From Oceanospirillaceae bacterium (GTDB lineage Bacteria; Pseudomonadota; Gammaproteobacteria; Pseudomonadales; Balneatricaceae): a stretch of 5,375 nucleotides of DNA. The stretch spans positions 43,829 through 49,203 of the forward strand of contig DPHB01000035.1 of assembly GCA_003521845.1 (NCBI GenBank), read 5' to 3'. Positions within the stretch are counted from its first letter, which is position 1; every line of letters starts with the position of its first letter. The translations under genes were made by a program, and so were the position numbers. This document shows, piece after piece, positions 1 to 5,265 of the stretch. The notes below the pieces were generated by a model, which ran no database searches, had not been told where the DNA came from, and was given only the letters and a program-made list of their open reading frames with translations.

Positions 1-26
1 AATAGAGTTTGCCACAATTCCGTCAT
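1..26 (-). CDS. tupB: Probable tungstate ABC transporter permease TupB, N-terminal fragment
   Basis: An ATG at 26-24 opens a reading frame that runs off the window edge and reads MTELWQTL. It begins 11 bp after the tupA stop, behind a weak purine-rich GAGA stretch. TupB is the inner-membrane permease that takes tungstate from TupA and is normally encoded directly downstream of tupA; the fragment looks like the start of such a permease. Only eight full codons are visible, so the call rests mainly on position and spacing. It could be another gene or a chance ATG; the continuing sequence should show several membrane helices. Confidence 0.55.
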
Positions 27-37
27 AAGTTTCTCTA

Positions 38-844
38 TTAATCCGCTGAAGGTACAAAAAGTACTTCATCATTGATTCGGAAACCACCAATAGCTGCTTG
101 CCCTACTGCCCCGACCAGCCACTGCTGAAAACGTCGGGCTAGGTCAACCTTTACGTGAGCATGGCGCTGTGGGTTTATTAATATAACTTGATAGGGGTTC
201 AATAAACGCGGATCTGATTGCAGTACTACGGTCAAATCCAATTTATCTTTCATCGACAACCAGGTGCCACGATCGGTTAATGTGTAGCCCTGCAGCTCGG
301 AGGCCATTTGTAGAGTATGCCCCATGCCGCGCCCCGCTTCTAGGTAGCCAGTAAACCCTGGACTAGCGGCAATGCCATACCACAACTCTAGTTCTTTTTT
401 ATGGGTACCTGAATCATCACCACGCGATAAGAAACGCAGCTCTGCGTCAGCGATCGCTTGTAAGCCTTCGCTAACTCGATGCACGGAATTGAGGTTTGCC
501 GGATCACTAGGTGGCCCCACAATGATAAAGTCATTGTACATAACCGCCAATGGCTCAAGACCATAGCCTGCGGCAACAAACTCGGCTTCAGCGGCTGGCG
601 CATGGGTCATGACCAGATCCACATCACCGTTTTTCCCCATTCGTAAGGCTTTGCCTGTACCCACAGCAATAACTTGCACTTCAATATCAGCAGTGGGCTG
701 AAACTCAGCTAACAAGTAATCCAACAAGCCTGAATTGTAAGTGCTCGTGGTCGTGGCCAGACGAATACTATCTGTTTGGGCAAACACAGCACTCGAGGTT
801 ACACTCCACAGCGCAAGACTTGCCACCATTAACCAGGTTTTCAT
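38..844 (-). CDS. tupA: Tungstate ABC transporter substrate-binding protein TupA
   Basis: Periplasmic binding protein that captures tungstate (WO4 2-) and delivers it to the TupB/TupC importer, supplying metal for tungsto- or molybdoenzymes. The 268-residue product starts with a typical signal peptide: Lys2, a hydrophobic core, and an AVFA cleavage site around residue 22. The mature protein opens with the TupA hallmark TTTST (31-35) followed by NSGLL. It then shows VIAVGTGKAL (58-67), GDVDLVMTHAP (73-83), VMYNDFIIVGPPSDP (101-115) and SRGDDSGTHKKE (140-151), all typical of TupA rather than of ModA or PstS. The C-terminal NPYQVILINP also fits. It lies 32 bp after aroC with no terminator between; the Shine-Dalgarno is poor (AAGAGAA about 10 bases from the ATG). 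A weak TATAAA (872-867) in the gap lacks a -35 box, so read-through from aroC is likely. Some family members prefer molybdate or are unassigned, so substrate is by family inference. Confidence 0.9.
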   Translation of the reverse strand: MKTWLMVASLALWSVTSSAVFAQTDSIRLATTTSTYNSGLLDYLLAEFQPTADIEVQVIAVGTGKALRMGKNGDVDLVMTHAPAAEAEFVAAGYGLEPLAVMYNDFIIVGPPSDPANLNSVHRVSEGLQAIADAELRFLSRGDDSGTHKKELELWYGIAASPGFTGYLEAGRGMGHTLQMASELQGYTLTDRGTWLSMKDKLDLTVVLQSDPRLLNPYQVILINPQRHAHVKVDLARRFQQWLVGAVGQAAIGGFRINDEVLFVPSAD

Positions 845-876
845 AGGCCAGAAATTCTCTTCGCTATTTATATTAA

Positions 877-1959
877 CTAGATGGTTGGAACATCATGCGC
901 TTGGCAACCATGCTGGCCGCGTTGACGCAAAAAGTGGTCCATGATAGTTAATGCTACCATTGCTTCTGCAATAGGCGTGGCGCGTATACCGACGCAAGGG
1001 TCGTGACGGCCCTTAGTCACCACCTCCACTGGGTTGCCATGAATATCAATGGACTTACCAGGCAGGTGTAAACTAGAGGTCGGCTTCAGGGCAATACGGG
1101 TAACAATATCTTGGCCACTGCTAATGCCGCCCAAAATACCACCAGCATGATTAGACAAAAAACCTTGTGTGGTCATTTCATCGCGGTGCTCGGTACCGCG
1201 CTGATTAACCGCAGCAAAGCCGTCACCGACTTCGACGCCCTTTACCGCATTAATGCTCATTAGACCGTGAGCTAATTCGGCGTCCAATCTATCAAAGATA
1301 GGCTCACCTAAGCCCGGCGCAACCCCCGTTGCAATCACCGTTACGGCAGCGCCAATAGAATCGCCAGACTTGCGCAGAGCATCCATAAAGCTCTCAAGTT
1401 CAGCAACCTTGCTAGGTTCACCACAGAAAAATGCATTGTCATTAATCGTGTTAGGTTCTGGGCAGGCAAGCTCAATCGGCCCCAGTTGCGACAAAAATCC
1501 AAAAATTTGAATACCTTGCGTGGCCAAAAACTTCTTGGCTACGGCACCGGCAGCCACTCGCATAGCTGTTTCACGGGCCGAAGAGCGGCCCCCACCACGA
1601 TAATCGCGAATACCATATTTATGCATATAAGTGTAATCAGCATGTGCTGGCCGGAACTGATCTTTAATATTACCGTAGTCTTTGGAACGCTGGTCCGTAT
1701 TCTCGATCAACAAACCAATCGGTGTACCGGTAGTGACGCCTTCAAATACACCAGACATGATTTTCACTGCGTCGGCTTCACGGCGCTGAGTAGTGTGACG
1801 CGATGTACCTGGCTTGCGACGGTCTAGATCAATCTGCAAGTCCGCCTCGGTCAAAGGAATGCCGGCTGGGCAACCATCAACAATGGCACCTAATGCAGGG
1901 CCATGACTCTCACCAAAGGTGGTAACGGTAAACAATTTGCCGAAGGTATTGCCGGCCAT
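877..1959 (-). CDS. aroC: Chorismate synthase AroC
   Basis: Catalyses the last shikimate-pathway step, the anti-1,4-elimination of phosphate from 5-enolpyruvylshikimate-3-phosphate to give chorismate, precursor of aromatic amino acids, folate, ubiquinone and siderophores. It needs reduced FMN and acts in the cytosol. The product is 360 residues, normal for the family. Conserved blocks are FGESHG (15-20, with His19), DLDRRKPG (44-51), RPAHADYTY (103-111, with His106), YRGGGRSSARET (120-131) and, near the C-terminus, NHAGGILGGISSGQDI and RHDPCVGIRATPIAEA. His19 and His106 correspond to the two invariant active-site histidines. The frame is open for 20 codons upstream, but MAGNTFGKLF is the family N-terminus and has an AGGAA five bases before it, so the start at 1959 is preferred. 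It is the second gene after prmB, as in E. coli, and continues towards tupA without a terminator. No lesions seen. Confidence 0.98.
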   Translation of the reverse strand: MAGNTFGKLFTVTTFGESHGPALGAIVDGCPAGIPLTEADLQIDLDRRKPGTSRHTTQRREADAVKIMSGVFEGVTTGTPIGLLIENTDQRSKDYGNIKDQFRPAHADYTYMHKYGIRDYRGGGRSSARETAMRVAAGAVAKKFLATQGIQIFGFLSQLGPIELACPEPNTINDNAFFCGEPSKVAELESFMDALRKSGDSIGAAVTVIATGVAPGLGEPIFDRLDAELAHGLMSINAVKGVEVGDGFAAVNQRGTEHRDEMTTQGFLSNHAGGILGGISSGQDIVTRIALKPTSSLHLPGKSIDIHGNPVEVVTKGRHDPCVGIRATPIAEAMVALTIMDHFLRQRGQHGCQAHDVPTI

Positions 1960-1964
1960 AGTAG

Positions 1965-1969
1965 TTCCT
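1965..1969 (-). promoter_or_regulatory. Shine-Dalgarno of aroC
   Basis: AGGAA on the minus strand, five bases before the ATG at 1959. It supports the MAGNTFGKLF start over the upstream ATG at 2019, which has no such site. Confidence 0.8.
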
Positions 1970-1984
1970 AATAGTTGAGTAGTT

Positions 1985-2017
1985 GGGCGAAGGTAACGAA
2001 AACAAAACGCTTCACCC
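1985..2017 (-). other. Stem-loop in the aroC leader
   Basis: On the minus strand GGGTGAAG (2017-2010) can pair with CTTCGCCC (1992-1985), eight pairs including one G-U, around a 17-base T-rich loop. It lies between a possible -10 box at 2055-2050 and the aroC Shine-Dalgarno, about 15 bases upstream of the latter. It is not followed by a T-run, so it is not a standard terminator. It may be an mRNA processing or stability element, or chance. Confidence 0.3.
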
Positions 2018-2049
2018 ACTAAGAAAAATATATGCTAAAGATTAACCAA

Positions 2050-2055
2050 ATTATA
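2050..2055 (-). promoter_or_regulatory. Possible -10 box of an internal aroC promoter
   Basis: A perfect TATAAT on the minus strand lies 90 bp upstream of the aroC start, just after the prmB stop. The hexamer at 17-bp spacing (TAGTTC) is a poor -35, and there is no clear extended -10. An own promoter for aroC inside the prmB operon is plausible because the gap is 116 bp, but this is sequence resemblance only. Confidence 0.3.
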
Positions 2056-2075
2056 ACGTAACCAAGCCGAGTGAA

Positions 2076-2984
2076 CTAGCGCCGACTACGCCAATCAATA
2101 AAGGTTTGTTGCCACTGCTGACACTCAGCCGCGGTTAAGCAGAAAACACCATTGCCACCATTGGCCAATTCAAGCCACACAAAGGGCACCTGCGGCAGCT
2201 GTTCTTGCAGAGCCACTTCGCTATTACCAACTTCAACCACCAGCAAGCCATCGTCGGTGAGCCAATCAGCGGCTTCTGCGAGAATAGTTGCCGTCAAATC
2301 CAAACCATCAGCCCCAGACACTAAAGCCATCTCCGGTTCGTGCTCAAATTCCTTGGGCATACTGGCAAAGTCTTGCGCATTCACATAAGGAGGGTTGCTG
2401 ACGATTAGATCGTAACCTTGCCCAGCCGGCAAACCAGCGTACAGACTGGAGTCGTAAACCTTAACCTTATCTTGTAACTCATAGGCCGCGATATTCTGTT
2501 TTGCCAAGGCAATGGCAGCTGGTGAAATATCCACCATATCCACGTGCCCAATATCCATCTGCAGAGCCATAGCGATACCAATACAACCGCTGCCACAGCA
2601 CAAGTCTAGTGCACGCTTTGGCTGAGTCTGCAAAAAGGGAGCAAAGCCAGTAACAATAAATTCAGCAATGGGCGAACGTGGAATTATCACATCTTTGGCT
2701 ACGGCAATTTGCACCCCCGCAAACCAGGTATAGCCCAACAAATAGGCTAACGGCAAGCGCTTGTCTACACGTTGGATTATCCACTCTAATAATTGTTGAT
2801 TCTGGGGCTCAGTCAAGACCTGGCCAAGTACATCAGTACTGCTATCCAAAGATAAGCCACAAGCCCCTAGAGTTAAAAATACTGCTTCATCCCAAGCATT
2901 GTCTGTGCCGTGACCAAAATACACCTCAGACTCTAACAGCGCTTGCTCTGTGGTTTTTATTGCCTGCTCAATGGTTAATGCCAT
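2076..2984 (-). CDS. prmB: 50S ribosomal protein L3 N5-glutamine methyltransferase PrmB
   Basis: SAM-dependent enzyme that methylates the side-chain amide of a glutamine in ribosomal protein uL3 (Gln150 in E. coli), helping 50S assembly. The product is 302 residues, close to the usual 300-310. An N-terminal helical substrate domain is followed by the linker LAYLLGYTWFAG (79-90) and VIIPRSPIAEFI (99-110). The RSPI form distinguishes PrmB from the release-factor enzyme PrmC, which has RPDTE. The Rossmann methyltransferase fold shows DLCCGSGCIGIA (127-138) for SAM and the catalytic NPPY at 197-200. The frame is open to an ATG at 3044, but MALTIEQAI at 2984 has AAGGTGA eight bases upstream and matches the family start. 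It heads the prmB-aroC-tupA transcription unit and diverges from the Smr gene, an arrangement also known around E. coli prmB. Confidence 0.96.
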   Translation of the reverse strand: MALTIEQAIKTTEQALLESEVYFGHGTDNAWDEAVFLTLGACGLSLDSSTDVLGQVLTEPQNQQLLEWIIQRVDKRLPLAYLLGYTWFAGVQIAVAKDVIIPRSPIAEFIVTGFAPFLQTQPKRALDLCCGSGCIGIAMALQMDIGHVDMVDISPAAIALAKQNIAAYELQDKVKVYDSSLYAGLPAGQGYDLIVSNPPYVNAQDFASMPKEFEHEPEMALVSGADGLDLTATILAEAADWLTDDGLLVVEVGNSEVALQEQLPQVPFVWLELANGGNGVFCLTAAECQQWQQTFIDWRSRR

Positions 2985-2992
2985 GTTTAATA

Positions 2993-2999
2993 TCACCTT
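2993..2999 (-). promoter_or_regulatory. Shine-Dalgarno of prmB
   Basis: AAGGTGA on the minus strand, eight bases before the ATG at 2984. It decides the start in favour of MALTIEQ over the in-frame ATG at 3044. Confidence 0.8.
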
Positions 3000-3009
3000 C
3001 TTTCTGAGC

Positions 3010-3035
3010 TGGCTATTGTAAGCCATGCGCTGGCT
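3010..3035. promoter_or_regulatory. TGGCT/AGCCA dyad array, possible operator upstream of prmB
   Basis: Three copies of one pentamer alternate in orientation: TGGCT (3010-3014), AGCCA (3021-3025) and TGGCT (3031-3035). Their starts are 11 and 10 bp apart, about one helical turn, forming two overlapping inverted repeats. The first encloses the possible prmB -10 (ATTGTA on plus, TACAAT on minus). The layout suits a dimeric repressor site or a small hairpin in the prmB leader; the pentamers are short and chance is possible. Confidence 0.3.
3015..3020 (-). promoter_or_regulatory. Possible -10 box of the prmB promoter
   Basis: TACAAT on the minus strand, 30 bp before the prmB ATG, would give a leader of roughly 20-25 bases. 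No good -35 hexamer lies at 16-18 bp spacing, so support is limited to the hexamer and the position in a divergent intergenic region. Confidence 0.3.
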
Positions 3036-3080
3036 GGATACCATTAACAGAGAGCGCTATTCAGGCAGCAATTGGGCCTT

Positions 3081-3111
3081 TATAAGCGGTGCACCAACCC
3101 ATTTTTATAAT
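3081..3111 (+). promoter_or_regulatory. A/T-rich -10 candidates upstream of the Smr gene
   Basis: Two -10-like hexamers precede the Smr gene: TATAAG at 3081-3086 and a perfect TATAAT at 3106-3111. The first would give a leader of about 30 bases before the ATG at 3125; the second would put transcription start only about seven bases before it. Neither has a recognisable -35 box. A promoter must lie in this divergent region, but which hexamer is used cannot be told from sequence. Confidence 0.25.
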
Positions 3112-3124
3112 TAGACCAGAAGCA

Positions 3125-3697
3125 ATGTCAAGCGACGATAATTTTAGCTCCCTTATCGGGACAGACGTAAAACCTATTAAGCAAACTGGACGCAAGCACA
3201 GTAGCGCTAAAACCTCTGTAGATGCGGACAGCCTAGCCTCGCGTCGTGAAGCTGCCATGGCCAAGCCAGTGTCTCTTGCTGCCCTAGGCGATGAAGGCTT
3301 CGATCTGCTTGGCTCAGAGCAGAATATCACCTACTCACGCCCAGGTTTAGATAAAGCCAGCCTAAGACGACTTAACCATGGGCATCTACGCCCGAGCATT
3401 ACCATCGACCTGCATGGCTATGACATAGACCGCGCTCGTGATCTGGTTTGGCGCGCCCTAGGTGAAGCACAAAAACACCATGACCGTTGTGTGCTTATCG
3501 TCCATGGTAAAGCTGGCACGGGTTACCGTGATGACAAGGGTGACTTACAAGACACAGGCACCGCTCTTATCAAGTCCCATGTAAACCACTGGCTACAACA
3601 AGTTGATGATGTTTTGGCTTTTTGTTCGGCCCAGCCTCGTGATGGTGGCACCGGCGCTGTGTATGTACTCTTAAAGAAGCAAAAGAGCAGCACCTAA
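3125..3697 (+). CDS. Smr-domain protein, SmrA-like (putative endonuclease or ribosome-associated nuclease)
   Basis: A 190-residue protein with a C-terminal Smr (small MutS-related) domain, a fold with nicking or RNA-cleaving activity in several members. The N-terminal half (DDNFSSLIGTDVKPIK, 4-19) resembles the 'DD-F---MGDVKPLK' opening of SmrA-type proteins. YSRPGLDKASLRRLNHG (70-86) leads into the Smr domain with IDLHGYDIDRAR (94-105), VLIVHGKAG (123-131), VNHWL (153-157) and the C-terminal FCSAQPRDGGTGAVYVLLKK (166-185). The LDLHG-type motif is intact. The second motif reads HGKA where HGKG is usual, and is followed by a longer, acidic loop (132-146). The frame also opens at a GTG (3089), but ATG 3125 matches the family N-terminus; its Shine-Dalgarno is weak. 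The position next to prmB is that of smrB in E. coli, yet the sequence looks more like SmrA, so I give no symbol. The exact substrate is unknown. Confidence 0.9.
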   Translation: MSSDDNFSSLIGTDVKPIKQTGRKHSSAKTSVDADSLASRREAAMAKPVSLAALGDEGFDLLGSEQNITYSRPGLDKASLRRLNHGHLRPSITIDLHGYDIDRARDLVWRALGEAQKHHDRCVLIVHGKAGTGYRDDKGDLQDTGTALIKSHVNHWLQQVDDVLAFCSAQPRDGGTGAVYVLLKKQKSST

Positions 3698-3715
3698 ACC
3701 CGACATCAGATTGTG

Positions 3716-3721
3716 TATAAT
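3716..3721 (+). promoter_or_regulatory. Possible -10 box of the folE promoter
   Basis: A perfect TATAAT lies 18 bp after the stop of the Smr gene. Transcription would start near 3728, giving folE a leader of about 84 bases that begins just before the hairpin at 3732-3780. The hexamer 17 bp upstream (CCTAAA) is a poor -35 box, though TG dinucleotides sit just upstream of the -10. Confidence 0.35.
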
Positions 3722-3731
3722 GGTCAAATCG

Positions 3732-3786
3732 AGGCCACTAACCTTTACCTTTGACGCCAGTTGCAGTAAGGTGCTGGCCTGTTTTT
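3732..3786 (+). terminator. Long hairpin plus T-run: Smr-gene terminator or folE leader attenuator
   Basis: AGGCCA (3732-3737) pairs exactly with TGGCCT (3775-3780). Inside, ACCTT (3741-3745) pairs with AAGGT (3768-3772), and AC (3747-3748) with GT (3766-3767) after a one-base bulge, leaving a 17-base loop. G then five T follow at once, and a short AAA run lies upstream, so the shape is that of an intrinsic terminator with an interrupted stem. An alternative pairing, GCCAG (3756-3760) with CTGGC (3774-3778), would break the outer stem. It ends 26 bases before the folE ATG, so it may end transcription of the Smr gene, control folE by attenuation, or both. Confidence 0.5.
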
Positions 3787-3801
3787 GAGGAAACTATTTT
3801 C

Positions 3802-3805
3802 AGGA
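3802..3805 (+). promoter_or_regulatory. Shine-Dalgarno of folE
   Basis: AGGA six bases before the ATG at 3812; it supports the MEQAFAK start over the in-frame TTG at 3785, which lies in the T-run of the hairpin. Confidence 0.8.
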
Positions 3806-3811
3806 AAAATC

Positions 3812-4354
3812 ATGGAACAAGCATTTGCAAAAATCATCGCAGCAATCGGTGAAGATCTAGACCGCCCAGGCCTAAAAGACACACCTAAGCGTGCTGCTAA
3901 AGCCTTTCAATTCCTCAACAATGGTTATGAAAAAGACCTAGACACGGTAATCAACGGTGCTCTATTCCCTTCTGAAAACGAAGAGATGGTGATTGTTAAG
4001 GACATTGAGCTTTACTCCCTATGCGAGCATCACCTACTACCATTTATCGGCAAGTGCCACGTGGCCTATTTGCCTTCTGGTAAAGTTCTGGGCTTATCTA
4101 AGGTTGCGCGTATTGTTGATATGTTTGCTCGTCGCCTGCAGATTCAAGAAAATATGACCAAGCAAATTGCTGACACGATTATGCAAGTGACCGACGCTAA
4201 GGGCGTGGGTGTGGTCATTGAAGCTCAACACATGTGCATGATGATGCGTGGTGTGCAGAAGCAAAATGCCAATATGAAAACCTCGGTACTGTTAGGCAAG
4301 ATGCGCGAAGACGCCCGTACTCGTGCTGAATTTCTAACACTAATTACTTCTTAA
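3812..4354 (+). CDS. folE: GTP cyclohydrolase I FolE (zinc-dependent)
   Basis: Converts GTP to 7,8-dihydroneopterin triphosphate and formate, the first step of folate synthesis and also the source for queuosine and tetrahydropterin. It is a cytosolic toroidal homodecamer. The product is 180 residues, about 40 fewer than E. coli FolE at the N-terminus, a common short bacterial form. Every key residue aligns at a constant offset of 39 from E. coli: zinc ligands Cys71, His74 and Cys142, catalytic His73 and His140, Ser96-Lys97 for the phosphates, Gln112-Glu113 for the GTP base, and Arg146. The signatures are LYSLCEHHLLPF (67-78), GLSKVARIVDMFARRLQ (94-110) and QHMCMMMRG (139-147). The intact zinc site separates it from the zinc-independent FolE2 type. 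It stands alone on its strand after the Smr gene and converges on the patatin gene. Confidence 0.97.
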   Translation: MEQAFAKIIAAIGEDLDRPGLKDTPKRAAKAFQFLNNGYEKDLDTVINGALFPSENEEMVIVKDIELYSLCEHHLLPFIGKCHVAYLPSGKVLGLSKVARIVDMFARRLQIQENMTKQIADTIMQVTDAKGVGVVIEAQHMCMMMRGVQKQNANMKTSVLLGKMREDARTRAEFLTLITS

Positions 4355-4367
4355 TTAGCGGTTTTGG

Positions 4368-4392
4368 GGGGTCAGATCTGAGGTCTGACCCT
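4368..4392. repeat. GGGTCAGA/TCTGACCC palindrome, REP-like or bidirectional hairpin
   Basis: GGGTCAGA (4369-4376) and TCTGACCC (4384-4391) form a perfect 8-bp stem around a 7-base loop, extendable by one G-U pair. It fills most of the 46 bp between the convergent folE and patatin stop codons. Neither strand has a T-run after the stem, so it is not a textbook intrinsic terminator, although a hairpin here could still protect both mRNA ends. From memory, GGGGTCAGA/TCTGACCCC-type palindromes recur between genes in many gammaproteobacteria, sometimes near REP-associated transposases. Only one copy is in this window, so repeat status is inferred. Confidence 0.5.
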
Positions 4393-4400
4393 GGCAATGA

Positions 4401-5264
4401 CTAAACTAAGTTTTCAAACTGTAGTGACTGCAATGTCGCTGCACGTCCAAGTTCAATCATTTCTTTAGCGCGGAAAAATTCTTGTGAACCACAAGAGCGG
4501 CTATCTATCTTTATTTCTACATCTGGCTCGTAACCAGCACTCTTGTACTTAGCCAAGGTTGCTTGCATAGTTTCAAAACAACGATCCAGCATATCCATCT
4601 TGTTCCACTTCATGTGGTTGCTGGCTGGGCCCGTTCCAGATACAGTATCAGGCATGATCCATTCATCATTAGTCCCATCACGATTCAAATCTGGACGCTG
4701 CACACTACGCCTATGATGTATTTGAGCATTTAGGTTCACAGCGATTATCAAGTCCGCCTGATCCGCCACGGTCGGGCTAATCGGCACCGGGTTAAGCAAC
4801 CCACCATCCACCAAAAAGCGATGTTCTTCACGTACCGGCATAATTAAGCCAGGTACCGCCACACTAGCGCGAACCGCTTCCATCAACGGCCCACTTTGAA
4901 ACCAAACCTCTTGCTGTTTGACCAGATCTGTAGCGACGGCAGTAAAACGCACAGGCAAGTTTTCGATACACACATCACCTACTATTTGTTGTAGTTTGGT
5001 AAATACTTTTTCGCCCCGAATAATGCCCATCGACAACAAGGACATATCCACTAGGCGTAGGACATCCAAACGCGATAAATTACTCACCCATGCGGTAAAT
5101 TCGTCCAGCTTACCAGCCGCATACATACCACCTACCGCAGCACCCATAGAGCAGCCAGAGATACTGACAATATCGAAACCCTGTTCCTGCAATACTTGGA
5201 TAACACCAATGTGGGCATTACCTCTGGCACCGCCACTGCCTAATACGAGTGCAACTGTGGGCAT
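4401..5264 (-). CDS. Patatin-like phospholipase family protein (RssA/NTE type)
   Basis: Predicted serine acyl hydrolase that cleaves fatty acids from phospholipids or lysophospholipids. The 287-residue protein has the full patatin set: the oxyanion-hole loop GSGGARG (9-15), the nucleophile elbow GCSMG (37-41, Ser39) and the second dyad residue in DGG (153-155, Asp153). VRASVAVPGLIMPV (131-144) and LNPVPISP are also typical. The length and single domain match the bacterial RssA/YlbK group; there is no signal peptide or added cyclic-nucleotide domain, so it is probably cytosolic or membrane-peripheral. The C-terminal third (about 185-287) is less conserved and hydrophilic. The start at 5264 is one base after the stop of the upstream alpha/beta hydrolase, with AAGGAA seven bases before it, implying co-transcription and likely translational coupling. 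The natural substrate cannot be read from sequence; E. coli rssA is related, but orthology is not established. Confidence 0.93.
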   Translation of the reverse strand: MPTVALVLGSGGARGNAHIGVIQVLQEQGFDIVSISGCSMGAAVGGMYAAGKLDEFTAWVSNLSRLDVLRLVDMSLLSMGIIRGEKVFTKLQQIVGDVCIENLPVRFTAVATDLVKQQEVWFQSGPLMEAVRASVAVPGLIMPVREEHRFLVDGGLLNPVPISPTVADQADLIIAVNLNAQIHHRRSVQRPDLNRDGTNDEWIMPDTVSGTGPASNHMKWNKMDMLDRCFETMQATLAKYKSAGYEPDVEIKIDSRSCGSQEFFRAKEMIELGRAATLQSLQFENLV

Positions 5265-5265
5265 A

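Noticed and set aside
1486..1827. 113-codon open frame on the plus strand
   Set aside because: It is wholly antisense to the conserved core of aroC, has no family resemblance and no ribosome site.
3089..3124. GTG start giving the Smr protein 12 more residues
   Set aside because: The extra residues do not match the family opening, and the following ATG at 3125 starts directly before the conserved DD-F segment. Both starts have weak ribosome sites, so this is not certain.
3061..3330. 89-codon open frame on the minus strand between prmB and the Smr gene
   Set aside because: It overlaps the N-terminal half of the Smr gene, whose N-terminus matches its family; no recognisable domain.
3698..3811. 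preQ1 or tetrahydrofolate riboswitch upstream of folE
   Set aside because: I could not see the conserved core sequences of either class; only a hairpin and T-run are supported.
4355..4400. Classical rho-independent terminator after folE
   Set aside because: The hairpin is good, but no T-run follows it on either strand, so a REP-like palindrome is the better label.
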